From contig NC_089795.1 in NCBI RefSeq assembly GCF_040412425.1, forward strand, positions 82,032,663 through 82,096,662: 64,000 bases of DNA, read 5' to 3'. The notes beneath the pieces were generated by a model. That model saw only the letters and a list, made by a program, of their open reading frames with translations, ran no database searches and was not told the DNA's origin. The translations under genes were made by a program, and so were the position numbers. The DNA is from Macrobrachium rosenbergii. Lineage: Eukaryota > Arthropoda > Malacostraca > Decapoda > Palaemonidae. Numbering within the stretch: the stretch's first letter is position 1; every line of letters begins with the position of its first letter. This document shows, in pieces, positions 27,117-38,769 of this stretch.

Positions 27117-28191
27117 GTTGAATAATTAGTTATTCAACACGAAGTTCTATTTAAAAAAAATCTTAGTTTACATTAAAAGTACACTGACAAATATAAGTTT
27201 TAAAATAATTGCCAAAAATATATTAATATTGCTAACTAAACTTATAACCCACTAAACCCTGCTCAATCTGAGCGGTTGAAAGACTTTCACGATGTTCGCA
27301 AAGGTTTGCCAAGCCATCCTGGTGGAAAACCACTGAAATATGTACTACTAGTAGAAAACTGATACCTACCAGCATTACGTATAGTTTCTTTAATTTTACA
27401 ATATTTGCAAGTAATTGATAAAAAATGTTAAGGACTTGCCACAGCTTCCAGTAGAAGCTTGTGCCACAAGCCGTTGGTTACTAGTCATAAACTAGTCATT
27501 TAAACCATACAAAACACAAATATTTTATGTGAAAATACTTTGTAAATTATTTTATTGATATCTAATTTAAAATTCTATCAAATCAAAAATTATATTATTT
27601 TATACAAAAAAATAATTCTTAGTTATAGCAAACTGAATACAACAATGACTGGAGTCTGAAGGGTCTATTCTCATGAGCTAATCCTCTCTCCTACTGAACG
27701 CCTTGTCATCACTGCCTCCGATTTCCTGCGTCATTTAATCTGCTCTGAGACTTCTCAGTTTTATTCCAAATGCCTGTGATGGAGGCAGTAATGAAGAATG
27801 AGGCTAATTCGTTAGATTTATATTCCAGAGACAAGAAGACGGTACAATTCCACACGAGGGCTAGTACTAATACAGTGAAACAGTGATTCATCTACACTGT
27901 TTTGCCGTGTTTAGTACTGCCCCATGGGGGGTCAAATGTATTTCGCCATGCTTAGTACTAGACCCTGGGTGATCAAATGTCCCTCCAAACGTCCGTAAGT
28001 GCATTTCGCAAAATTGAAACAGAAAAATCCTCAGTAATTATTAAAATATATTTTATTTTTTATTGTGATAAATATTAGTTTGTAAGAATTAAGTATATAG
28101 AATATTTTTTCATTTTTTATGAAGATTCGAAAGATATAATAAAAAAGCGAGTAGGGATCTTCGGCTGGAAGCGAACATTACCCAAGAAGAG
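27117..28191 (+). repeat. Family R repeat, copy 2 (left part)
   Basis: Aligns through all landmarks of copy 1 up to CCCAAGAAG, where the short LTR element begins; the next family R bases (AACCATTCTCG) occur at 29924 after the LTR element. Confidence 0.7.
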
Positions 28192-29920
28192 TGTAAGGAC
28201 GGGATTGAGTGACATACTGGCTGGGTGTTGACTGGTTTAATAGTGGTTCCTTACTGAATGAATGTACAGAATCTTCGAAGATGTTATTGGCCTGTGCGAG
28301 CCGCAAAGTAGCATCTACACACAGACAGAGCAAAACAGAGGCAATGTTTCGGACATCCATGTTTGTCGGCAGACAAACAGATGCGATTGTGAGAGACAAA
28401 ATAAACGTACAGTGATAAAACATATATCAATGGAAAGGCCAGGAAATTTTACATATGGCCAATTGCATGAGATTCGAGACAGATTAATGAATACAATACA
28501 GTAGCATAATACATGTGAAATGGCGAGACATTTGGCGTCTTCACAAACAGAAACATACATACAGTTTGATACAGAAGATTTGGTGGAACATTATGAGTAC
28601 ATGATTAGAATGCTTGCATGGCAATGCAAGTAGTGGTGATTGTACATATATAAAGACAACAATGGTTAGGGAGAAACAGACGGAAATATTGTATGGTAGA
28701 AGTTGCATTCCTTGAGTAAGAGAAAATGGGATGCTTTTGTTTTTGTCTGGATCTCTCCACAGATGTGACGCATGAACGCACACACGTGTGCTCGAAAGAG
28801 ACCGCCATCGGTGCGATGGATGGGTCTCTTACAATACTCCCCCCCCAACAAAGCAAGGCATCGATGCAGAAATTGTCTTGCTGACAATTTGAATTGGCTC
28901 AAAGGGCTTGGGCTAGGGGTGGGTAGGAGGCTGAAGGGCGGCGCCAGCCGGCAGGAACTCAAGTATGATGGTAGCGGGTTGAAGGGTGACGTCGGATGAT
29001 CCTTCGGTAGCCAGCTCGAGGGGGACAGCAGTATGCTGAAGGATGATGGCGGCTGATCCTTCGGTAGCCAGCTCGAGGGCTGAAGGATGACGGCAGCTGA
29101 TCCTTCGGTAGCCAGCTCGAGGGGGGCAGCAGCAGGATGAAGGATGACGTCGGATGGTCCTTCGTTGGTCAGCTCATCCAGTACGAGTTTGGGGGAGGCT
29201 TCAGTTTCCTGAAGGAGGCATCCAGGGCTCTGGTGGTGGGGTGGGTCATCTAGGAAGGTTGGACATCTACTGAGAGCTCGGGAACGGTGGGAAGCGGCAA
29301 GGGGTCTGTTGGAGTCATCTTGGGCCATCTGCCACGTGTCACTCGGGTCACCAGTGTAAGGGCGCGGATTGAGTGACATACTGGCTTGCTGACTGCTTTA
29401 ATGGTCGTTACTGAATGAATGCACAGAATCTTCGAAGATGTTATTGGCCTGTCGAGCGTGAAAGTAGCATCTACACACAGACACAACAAAACAGAGGCAA
29501 TGTTTGGACATCTGTGTTTGTCGGCAGACAAACAGATGGCGATTGTGAGAGACATAATAAGCGTACAGTGATAAAACATATATCAATCCGTACATGGCCA
29601 AGTATGAGAGGACAGACTAATGAATACAATGCAGTAGCATAATATATGTGACATATGAGACATTTGGCATCTTCGAAACAGAAACATACATACAGTTTGC
29701 AGAAGATTCAGTGGAACATTATGATTACATGATTAGAATGCTTGTGGCAAGTAGTGGTGATTGCACTGAATGAACAACAATGGTTAGGGAGAAACAGAAA
29801 TATTATATGGTCGTTCCTTGAGTAAGAGAAAAATGGGATGCTTTGTTTTTCTCTTTGTCTGGAGTCCCTCCAGATGTGACGACACACGCAGGTGCACCGA
29901 AAGAGAAGTATGGATCTACA
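28192..29920 (-). mobile_element. Short non-autonomous LTR retrotransposon, copy 1, both LTRs present
   Basis: LTRs at 28192-28833 and 29355-29920 (TG...CA ends; the right one is internally shortened) flank a 521-bp interior. On the minus strand the primer-binding TGGTGACCC (29345-29353) follows the right LTR, and a run of eight G (28839-28846) precedes the left LTR. The interior holds only a proline/serine-rich frame (from about 29379) with LVLDELTNEGP; there is no protease or polymerase. The element sits inside family R copy 2, whose sequence resumes at 29921. Confidence 0.8.
28666..29379 (-). CDS. Proline/serine-rich open frame in short LTR element, possible gag remnant
   Basis: The frame starts near the primer-binding site, crosses the interior and enters the left LTR. 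Residues about 73-84 are LVLDELTNEGPS, also found in the related copy at 35711 (LVPDELTNEGPA), so the reading is conserved between copies. The middle is built from repeats of a unit reading SSWLPKD, encoded by a minisatellite (28970-29150). No domain is recognised. Treat it as a transposon-borne frame of unknown function. Confidence 0.45.
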   Translation of the reverse strand: MSLNPRPYTGDPSDTWQMAQDDSNRPLAASHRSRALSRCPTFLDDPPHHQSPGCLLQETEASPKLVLDELTNEGPSDVILHPAAAPLELATEGSAAVILQPSSWLPKDQPPSSFSILLSPSSWLPKDHPTSPFNPLPSYLSSCRLAPPFSLLPTPSPSPLSQFKLSARQFLHRCLALLGGEYCKRPIHRTDGGLFRAHVCAFMRHICGEIQTKTKASHFLLLKECNFYHTIFPSVSP

Positions 29921-29977
29921 GAGAACCATTCTCGTTTATTTAATATGCAGACCTCATACTCCAGGGTGGGATGAGGT
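29921..29977 (+). repeat. Family R repeat, copy 2 (continuation)
   Basis: GAACCATTCTCGTTTATTTA and GCAGACCTCATACTCCAGGG match 21910-21962 of copy 1; the sequence is then interrupted again by LTR-related DNA. Confidence 0.65.
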
Positions 29978-31300
29978 TGTGTATGCGACTGGGAAAACGA
30001 CATAATGGCTGAGTGTTAACTGGTTTATTGGTTGTTCCTTACTGATAAATGACAGAATCTTGGAAGATGTTTGTGCGGCAGACAAACAGGTAAAACGGAC
30101 ATAAAGGTTCAGATCATGTTTGTGCAGACAAACAGATAATCAAACATGATTTAACATATGGTGATGAAACATACATCAGTGGAAGGGTCAGGAAATTCTA
30201 CATATGCCAATTGCATGAGATTCAAGACAGATTAATGGATACAATGCAATAGCATAATAAATGTGAAATGGAGAGACATTTGGCGTCTTCACAAACAGAA
30301 ACATACATACAGTTTGATACAGAAGATTCGTTGGAACATTATGAGTACATGATTAGAATGCTTGCATGGCAATGCAAGTAGTGGTGATTGTACATATATT
30401 AAGACAACAATGCTTAGGGGAGAAACAGACGAAATATTATATGGTAGAGGCGCTCCTGTTTGCCTCTTTCCGAGTAAGAGAAAATGGGAGATGCTTTGTT
30501 TGGTCGATCTTTGTCTGGCGATGACGAGATGTGACGATCACGGAAATTGTCTTAACACAATTGTAGTTGGCTGTTTGGAAGAGACCGGCCAGCGCTCGGG
30601 AGGGCGGGAGCTGGTTGGGTGGCGTCGGATTCGCCCCCAAGACAGATAACGGCTGATGTTTGGTAGCCAGAGGGCGGCAGCAGGCTTATTTGGCTGGTCC
30701 TTCGTTGTCAGCTCGACCGAAATTGAGTACGGCCAGGGTGGAGGAGGTTCAGGGCCGGGGTGGAGGGTCACTTGAGTGACAGCAGGAGCTCGAGGAGGAC
30801 GGGAGCAAGCGAAGGGTGAGGTCTATTGAAAATCGTCATTGAAGGTCCAGCACATAGCCAATCCAGGGGTCACCAGTAGAGGCTGAAGCGACTAAGGGAA
30901 CTGGTTTTTTCGTTGGTCAGCTCGTCCTCGATTTGGGCGGCGGTAATGTATTATAAGTGAATATCCAGGCATCTGTGTTTTAGATGGGTAAATTAGGGTG
31001 ATTAACATACGGTGATAAAATATGTGGAACGTCAGGAAACAGCTACATAGGGCCAATTTTTGTCATTTGGATACAATGGCAATAGCATAATAAATGTCAA
31101 ATGGAGGGACGCTTCTTCACATACCGGGCATACAGTTTGAACAGAAGATTCGTTGGAACATGAGGTATTAATCTCATGGCAAACGTAGTGAGGTGATTAT
31201 TACATACATTAAGACAACAATGGCAGGAGTAAACGGACATAAAGGTTCAGTATGGTTGTCGGCGACCAGATGCTATACACATCTGTCGACTCCGAAGGGT
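29978..31300 (-). mobile_element. Degenerate relatives of the short LTR element (copy 2 and fragments)
   Basis: LTR-like sequence at 29978-30540 shares CATACATACAGTTTGATACA and the AACATTATGAGTACATGATT blocks with 28192-28833. An interior-like block (30550-30800) has the GGTCCTTCGTTGTCAGCTCG motif of copy 1. Family R-like sequence recurs at about 30822-30870, then a further LTR fragment runs to about 31300, with many small deletions. Confidence 0.6.
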
Positions 31301-31623
31301 AGGTTAATAACACGTGTTTATTAAGACAGACACAGTATTATATTTACATAAAAATAAATATGCATTCCCTTAAGGCAAAAACAGAAAAAGCCACAAAATG
31401 TTACAGAAGATCGTTGGAACATTATAAGTACAGAATTTTGCATACAAGAATCATGTACTTTTATGTATATAGGGCCTATCTAAAGTTAGATACAACTTAC
31501 ATTATTCATATCTATTCATCTTTAACCAAAAAATGTAGATTATCAAACAATAAGCAAGCTATATACATAAAAATTAATTCATTCTAGATACTCCTTGCAA
31601 CAAAAAATACCCAAAACCTAAAA

Positions 31624-31823
31624 TGTTGAATAATTAGTTAGCCTATTCAACACGAAGTTCTATTTAAAAAAAAATCTTACTTTACATTAAAAGTATGCTG
31701 ACAAAAAAAAGTTTTAAAATAATTGCCAAAAATATATTAATATTGCTAAAATGAACTAAACTTTTAACCCACTAAACCCTGTTCAATTTGAGCGGTTGAA
31801 AGATTTTCACGATCGCTCCAAGG
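31624..31823 (+). repeat. Family R repeat, copy 3 (first part)
   Basis: From TTGAATAATTAGTTAGCC to TTTTCACGATCGCTCCAAGG, then interrupted by a family M element. Confidence 0.65.
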
Positions 31824-33274
31824 GGTAGATTTAAGTAGTAACTCTGCGGCGCCATTTCCTTCTAACTTAACTTTATCTACAGTTTTTTGGTTGCTAATTA
31901 TGGATTTACCTTCAATTTTTGTCACACGTTTGTAATTATCCTGTAATTTACCACAGACCTTCATCCAACAAGCTAGGGGACCTGATGGGAAAGCAGGGTT
32001 ATGGGTGGGTAACAACACCGGGACAGGGTGATTCATCCCGTCCAACAAGCCAGGGGACCCAATGGGAATGGTGTTGCGGGGGTGTTAGCTACCCTACAAT
32101 TTGGGGACCACTTAAAGCAGGTGTGTGTAGATCGCGCAGTAATGAGGAAATACCCAAACTTTACTGTTTACAGCAATATAGAGATGAAAAACCCCCCAAA
32201 CAAACATAGAAACAACAAGACGACAAAGGTAGCCATTACAAAGACAAAAGCTTTCACTACTTCTGCCATTTCGAATGCTGCCATGCATGCGCAATCTTAC
32301 AGGGAGCTGCACAAGCCGAATCTCTACTGAGGAAAAAGGGGAGCTGGGGGAATAATGTTCTTTTCCGGTCCTTCTAAAGTTTCAATTTATGGCAAAATAC
32401 ATTTGAACACCCAAGTGCCAGTATTAAACACGGCGAAATACATTTGGACCCCCAGGTGCCAGTACTAAACATGGCAAAAGGGGTTTCAGGAGGAATGATT
32501 ATTAAGTCGTTTCAAATCAGTACAAGGCTGATTCCTTGCTGCACGCTCCTGAGAACCTGTAACATGCCACCTTTGGCCGTTTCCTGCATAAACTCTTACG
32601 TCAACTACCAGGAAATTAACGTATGTTGTTATGGCAATTACGAGATATTAATTCAGTTGCATCAAGATCACAGCCTTAAAAAAAAGGGGGGGGGGAAATT
32701 TTAGCTCCCAATGAGTGCAGGCTCAGAGTCCCTAAGGTAAGTTTATTGGGGCTTCTTCTCTTAGTGTACCAGATTATGTTTTTTTCCAGATTATTTTATG
32801 AAACCCGAGCTCTAAGTACATCTCCAAGCCTGTTTTTACCATGGAAACTGTTTTTTTCTACACTTTTAGGGCTGTTGGTAAAGGAGGTGGTGTTTTATTT
32901 TTGTCGGTCACGTTTTTTGACCAGCTCCCTGTTTCGTTGCTACCCACTCTTGTTCCCAACTCGATCTGCGTTTGCACATTCCACCTATGACTTGCGTCAT
33001 TCCTCACTTTCCCCGCTGTTAGGGCACATGAGGAACTTTCTCCCTCCCATCTGGCGTTTTCCTCCTCTAGGGGACGCCCACAGCCGTAAACATGTCTGAA
33101 GCTGTGTTCTCCCCAACCCCGAATTCTACAGTCCTTTACTGCTGGAATATTAGGGGCAACAGTTGGCCGGACACAAACAAACTCACCTCCTTTATCAGCA
33201 GCCTTAGCTAAAAGCTTAGAAAAATCCAGTTTCCAAGGTAAAAAACAGGCTTACAGATAAATACTTGGAAATAC
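31824..33274. mobile_element. Family M TIR element, long version, inside family R copy 3
   Basis: Left TAAGTAGTAACTCTGCGGCG...TCTACAGTTTTTTGGTTGC and right GTTTCCAAGGTAAAAAACAG match the termini of the copy at 34053. The interior is expanded: CCAACAAGC-AGGGGACC occurs twice (31967 and 32041), and a 45-bp unit TACATTTG-ACCCCAGGTGCCAGTA is repeated (32398-32475). A 117-codon frame at 32746 resembles nothing I know and is probably chance. Confidence 0.5.
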
Positions 33275-34052
33275 CGCTGCAAAGGTTTGCCACGCCATCC
33301 TGGTGGAGATCCACGGAAATACATACTACTACTGCGAAAATAATACCTATCGGTATTAACTACAACTTCTTTAACTTTGCAATATACGGCAATTATATGC
33401 TCAAAAATGAAAAGGACTTTACACTGCTTGCAGGAGGAAAGTAGGGAAATAGCGTTGGTTATTATAGTCATAGATTAGTTATTTCAACCATACAAAACAC
33501 AAATATTTTATGTGAAAATACTTTTTGTATATTATTTTTTTAATATCTAATTAAAAATTCTATCAGATCAAAAATTATATTATTTTATACAAAAATATAA
33601 TTTTTATTTATAGCACTAGCAAATTTAACAGAACAATGACTGGAGTCTGAAGGGTCTATTCTCATGAGCTGATCCTCTCTCCTATTAAACGCCTTGTCAT
33701 CACTGCCTCCGCTTTCCTGCATCATTTGATCTACTCTGAGACTCAGTTTTATTCCAAATGCCTGTGATGGAGGCAGTAATAAAGAATGAGGCTAATTCAT
33801 TAGATTTATGTTCCAGAGACAAGAGGATGGTACAATTCAATGAGAGCTAGTACTAACACGGCGAAACAGTGATTCATCTACACTGTTTCGCTGTGTTTAG
33901 TACTAGCCCCTGGGGGGTCAAATGTATTTCACCATGCTTAGTACTAGCCCCTGGGTGATCAAATGTCCCTTCAAATGTCCGTGAGTGCATTTCGTAAAAT
34001 TGAAACTAAAAAAAAATCCTCAATTATTTACATATATTTTATTTTGGTAATT
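33275..34052 (+). repeat. Family R repeat, copy 3 (second part)
   Basis: Resumes with CGCTGCAAAGGTTTGCC, echoing CGCTCCAAGG at the left break and so suggesting a target duplication of about 9-10 bp. It continues to the next family M insertion; the last part of the copy (34621-34738) leads into the LTR element. Confidence 0.65.
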
Positions 34053-34620
34053 CTAAGTACTAGCTCCACGCCTGTTTTTACCTTGGAAACTGGTTTTTTC
34101 TACACTTTTAGGGTCTGATACTGGTGGTTTCTTTGTTGTCGGCCAGCAGTTATTTGACCTAACTCTACTCAACAGTAAGGGGACTGTAAATCGGAGTTTT
34201 GGGGGGAGAAAACAGAAAATGGAGCGGACATGTTTATGTTGGGGGGCGCTTCCTCTGGAGGGAAAAAGGAGAGCCATCGCCAACAGGAGGGGGACTTAAA
34301 TGCATTCCGCTGTGTTTAGTGCTGGCACTGGGGATGGAAATGTCCCTTCACCATGTTTAGTACTGGCCCAGGGTACCAACACGTCAACAAGTTATTGCAC
34401 TTGCCGGACGAGATATGAATCATTCCAACAGACGTACCCGTGACTCTGTCTTGTGAAGATCGCATATGGAAACCCCCCTTTTTGGATGGATTTCAGGGGT
34501 TAATTAAAGGTTAATTACTTTCGGGCGACAAAAATTGAAGACAAATCCACAATTAGCAACCAAAAAACTGTAGAAAAAGTCAAGTTAGAAGGAAATCGCT
34601 GCCGCGGAGCTACTACTTAG
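34053..34620. mobile_element. Family M TIR element, 568 bp, inside family R copy 3
   Basis: Clear terminal inverted repeats: CTAAGTACTAGCTCCACGCC at the left and, inverted, CTAAGTAGTAGCTCCGCGGC at the right. The flanks belong to one family R copy. No transposase. Confidence 0.65.
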
Positions 34621-35422
34621 ATCTAACTCTATTTTTTACTGGGATTAGTTTATAAGAATTATGTATAGCCTATAGAATATTTGTTTTCATTTTTTATGAA
34701 GATTCGAAAGATATAATAAAATAGCGAGTAGGGATGTTTGTAAGAGCCTGTCGCCGTCTCTTCCAAACACAAGTGTGTTCGTCATCCATCGGAGGGGACA
34801 AGACTAAACAAGATCATCTTGTTTTCTTTCTCAATGCAACTCTACCATACAATATTTCAGTCTGTTTCTCCCTAACCAATGTTGTCTTGAATTATGTACA
34901 ATCACCACTACTTGCATTACCATGCAAGCATTCTAATCATGTACTCATAATGTTCCACCGAATCTTCTGTATCAAACTGTATGTATATTTCTGTTTGTGA
35001 AGACGTAAACGTCTCGCCATTTCACATATATTATGCTACTGCATTGTATTCATTAATCTGTCTCGAATCTCATGCAGTGGCTATATGTAGAATTTCCTGG
35101 CCTATCCATTGATATATGTTTCATCACTGTATCGCTTATCATGTCTCAATATCGCCATCTGTTTGTCTGCCGACAAACACAGATGCCAAATCGTTACTCG
35201 TTTTTCCGTCTGGTGTGTGGATGCTACCACCGTCACACACGCCAATAACATCTTCGAAGATTCTGTACATTTGAAGTTACGGGCTGCTCTGAGCAAGAGC
35301 CCATGCTGGCACAAGGCCAGCTAAATCTGAAACAACAACAACATGTACATTCATTCCAAAGGACCTTCAATAAACCGGTCAACACCCAGCCAGTATGTCA
35401 CTCAATCCCGCCCCCTTACACT

Positions 35423-35690
35423 AGCTCTTCACTGGGAAAACAAGTGAAAGCTGTGACTAGCACTGCTAGGCCCGAGTTTGAGTCTCGGCCGGCTGATGAA
35501 GGATTAGAGGAATTTATTTCTGGCGAGAAATTCATTTCTCACTATAATGTGATTCGGATTCCACAATAAGCTGTAGGTCCAGTTGCTAAATAACAAATTG
35601 GTTCTTAGCCACGTAAAATAAGTCTAACCCTTCGGGCCAGCCCTAGGAGAGCTGTTAATCAGCTCAGTGGTCTGGTAAAACTAAGGTATA
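35423..35690 (+). mobile_element. tRNA-derived SINE (family S)
   Basis: The head has a pol III B-box-like GAGTTTGAGTCTC (about 35467-35480); the body contains GGATTCCACAATAAGCTGTA, CTTAGCCACGTAAAATAAG and CCCTAGGAGAGCTGTTAATC. A target duplication of 8 bp is seen: CTTACACT (35415-35422) and CTTATACT (35691-35698), one mismatch. Confidence 0.75.
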
Positions 35691-35710
35691 CTTATACTGG
35701 TGACCCCGGA

Positions 35711-36061
35711 GTGACACAAAGGAACCGGCCGACCCAAGATGACGACCCACCCACCAACAGACCTTTCACCGCCTCACTGCTTCCCGCCATTCCCGAGTTC
35801 TCAGTAGATGTCCGACCCTCCGAGATGACCCAACCCATCACTGGAGCCCTGGACGCCTTCTCCAGGAAGCCTAAAGCTGCCCCCGAACTCGTACCAGACG
35901 AGCTGACCAACGAAGGACCAGCCGACATCATCGCCATTGCTGCAGCCCCCTTGAGCTGGCTACCGAAAGGGATCAGCTGCTGTCATCCTTCAGCCCTCGA
36001 GCTAGCTGCAAGGATCAGCCACCGTCCCACTCAGCCGTCCCCTCCAACTGGCTACCTATGA
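35711..36061 (+). CDS. Open frame in LTR copy 3 with LTNEGP motif
   Basis: 116 codons starting 5 bp after the primer-binding site; it contains PELVPDELTNEGPADI and a SWLPK unit, matching the frame of copy 1. It is proline- and alanine-rich and no catalytic motif is visible. Probably a relic of gag leader sequence. Confidence 0.4.
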   Translation: MTQRNRPTQDDDPPTNRPFTASLLPAIPEFSVDVRPSEMTQPITGALDAFSRKPKAAPELVPDELTNEGPADIIAIAAAPLSWLPKGISCCHPSALELAARISHRPTQPSPPTGYL

Positions 36062-36207
36062 TCATCCGGCGCCACCCTTCAACCTGCTACCGCCCTTCCT
36101 CGGTTCCTGCCGCCCGTCGGCCTCTTCAGCTTCCTCCTACCCGCCCCTAGCCCAAGCGCGAGCTAATTACAATTGTCCAGCAAGACGATTTCAATGGTGC
36201 CTTGCCA

Positions 36208-36484
36208 GGGCGGCGTAACGATTGCTTCATTGCGAGTCAGCAGCTGCGGACTGGCACTCCTCGGGCCGGAGTTAATTCCCGCCCGGCTGATGAAGAGTTA
36301 GAGGAATTTGTTTCTGGTGATAGAAATTCATTTCGCTATAATGTAGTTCGGATTCCACAATAAGTTGTAGGTCATGTTGCTAAGTAACCGTTGGTTTCTT
36401 AGCCACGTAAACAAGTCTAATCCTTCAGGCCAGCCCCAGGAGAGCTGTTAATCAACACAGTGGTCTGGATTAAACCAGTCCACG
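36208..36484 (+). mobile_element. tRNA-derived SINE (family S), second copy in the LTR element
   Basis: Head GGCCGGAGTTAATTCCCGCC and the same body order as the copy at 35423, ending AGTGGTCTGGATTAAACC. Confidence 0.7.
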
Positions 36485-36590
36485 TAACTTTTGTAAGAGC
36501 GTTGTTCCGACACCACGTCTGCAAACACACGTGTGTGTTCGTGTGTTCATCCATCGGAGGGGACAAGACAGAGAAGTTATTATTAAATGA

Positions 36591-38769
36591 GGAATGCCAT
36601 AAAGTAGTTTTGACTTATTTGGAATAATGAACAATAAAAATACCTGCATAATCCGTAATCCAAGGAGCCTAGCACTTGCTAGATTAAGATTCTTTTCCCT
36701 GCTGTTACCATTCTTAAAGGTTCCTTTATCCTTGTCGTAATGGTTCGATAACTTTTATCAAAGGGAAATTATTTTTATATATTTGAAAAGAAGTTGTACG
36801 TAGATAAAGGTTTAAATAATGTAGCATCTTACCAAATGAATATGAGGGCATAGGTCTAGCCTGAGCTACCAACGGTTATTTCTTGGAAGACTCCAGCCAC
36901 CTCCCACTTTATAATTCATATTTTTCTTGGGCAAAACATATCAAAACGAAAAATTTCTTCTCAATGCATAACCTTAATAAATGTTTAATAACAGAGAGAA
37001 ATACTAACAAATGCGACTTATAAATTTAGGCAGGCACTGGGCCCCACCCTCCATAGCTAATTTTAATAAGGCAAAATTGTAATTTTTAGGTTCTTTAGTG
37101 TCCTATCATTTTCTATTGTATTTTATGAAAATAAATAGTTTTTATCCAAAATAAACAACTAGAATACTAAAGTAGCTGCTGGAATCTTCAAAAATTACCT
37201 ACAAACTCATCTCTTATTACCAATCTGGACATATTTTCGATGCACAAATACATGTGTTTTTCTTTAAAATATCATATACATATATTTCACTTAGATTGGT
37301 CATAAAAGTTGTTTCCTGAAGCTGGTTAAATCATTAAGGCCGCTTTCAAAGTATGGAACGATGACTGGCCTGCTAACCTGCACCTGCACCCACCCATAGC
37401 CTTTTTCAATAACAGAAACAAACACTTTATAGCATGATGTGGCACACATAAGATGAATTATGTGATTTTAAAACGGAATGTAGAATCCAGTGAACGCAGC
37501 CACTGCAGACCACAGCAGCCGCACCGTATTGTCAAATCTGCTCTCCGGGGATCAACAAGCGCAATCGTCAGCCCGAGGAAGCCTACGTCTTGACTAGGGG
37601 GAGGCTAAAATAACTGAACTTATAAGCTTATAAGTCGTAATTTGATGAAGAGGTCTTTTCAAAAATGTAGGTTACAATTTCATATCGTGTATTGGCAGCT
37701 TATAAAATAATACCTAAACTGATGTCAGCTGTTTGTTTGCAGCAAATGTCACTGAAAGTTACCGAAGCATTATCATAAGAGTTCTTGAAGAGATTACCTG
37801 TCCCCCAACCCCCTCCATAGCTAATATGGCAAAATTGTAACCATTAAACCCCTAGGTTACCTAGTACTATATTATATTGGCAACTTATAAAATTTTACCT
37901 CAGTTTATTGCACAAAAGATGCATACTTAGTTCTACAAACAACAAATCCACAATCAACAAAGTGTTTCATTTACGCACAAATCACTTATGCTCACATACG
38001 GCATCCCCACAGGCTACCAGTAACCACAACAGGCGCTAAGGCAGCACTCCGCCCAATATCTAAAGCACAAAATAATCCAATAAGAAATAAGCCTACAATG
38101 CGAAACAATAACCAAAATTTCTACGACAAAATGAAATTGCTATGATCACGGCAATGAATTACATTGCATGTAAACAAATACCACGTACCCAGCTCGCTTC
38201 TGTAGCCTCACAAAGGTCAGAAACATTCATCCAAGCGTTAGCCTATACAGCGCCGCCGCTAGCCCCACACAGTTCAGAATGTTGCTAATTAACAAGTGTC
38301 CTAAGGCCCAAGGTACACACTGTAGATTCACTTCACTGCGCTGGTTGATAGTTTCTAATTCACAGCACACACTACCGAAGTCTTTCCTAAACACAAACAC
38401 TGGTCTGTTTACAATCGGCAACACAAAACATTGCAGACGGCCTGGTGGCGACAGACATGGAACCGTTCTCAAAGCGCGTTACGGGGTCCAGTTCACAGCT
38501 CCCTAGCGTCTTTCACTCAACAATCACGTGACTAACAAGAGCGCAGACTTCACATACACTTCCAAACACACGACAAACTCCACAAATAATACACAAGCGA
38601 TCAAATTCACTCTTACACTGCTTTCGTCTTGGTAGAACGTGTCTGTGAAGTGCTCTGTAATCCTGACTTGCGGATGTTTATAAGCTAATTACTGAGGAAA
38701 GCAGAAGAACTAATACAGTAGAAATTAAATCAGTGCGAGAAGTCGACTATCTTACCCGAACATTATCTC
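36591..38769. other. Anonymous single-copy-looking DNA
   Basis: No repeat family of the window recurs here and no exon was supported. The 38.2-38.5 kb stretch is richer in CpG than its surroundings. Confidence 0.5.

Larger units (their letters stand above)
34739..36590 (+). mobile_element. Short non-autonomous LTR retrotransposon, copy 3, interrupted by two SINEs
   Basis: 5' LTR 34739-35420 (TGTAAGAG...CTTACA) is related to the reverse complement of the LTRs of copy 1. A SINE occupies 35423-35690; the primer-binding TGGTGACCC follows at 35698-35706. The interior runs to about 36205, then a second SINE. From about 36500 a fragment of the 3' LTR begins (TGTAAGAGCG... with ATCCATCGGAGGGGACAAGA) and stops after about 90 bp. 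The left flank is family R sequence (GAGTAGGGATGTT). Confidence 0.75.

Noticed and set aside
32746..33099. 117-codon plus frame rich in Phe and Leu
   Set aside because: Inside a family M element, pyrimidine-rich, not shared with other copies, no domain.
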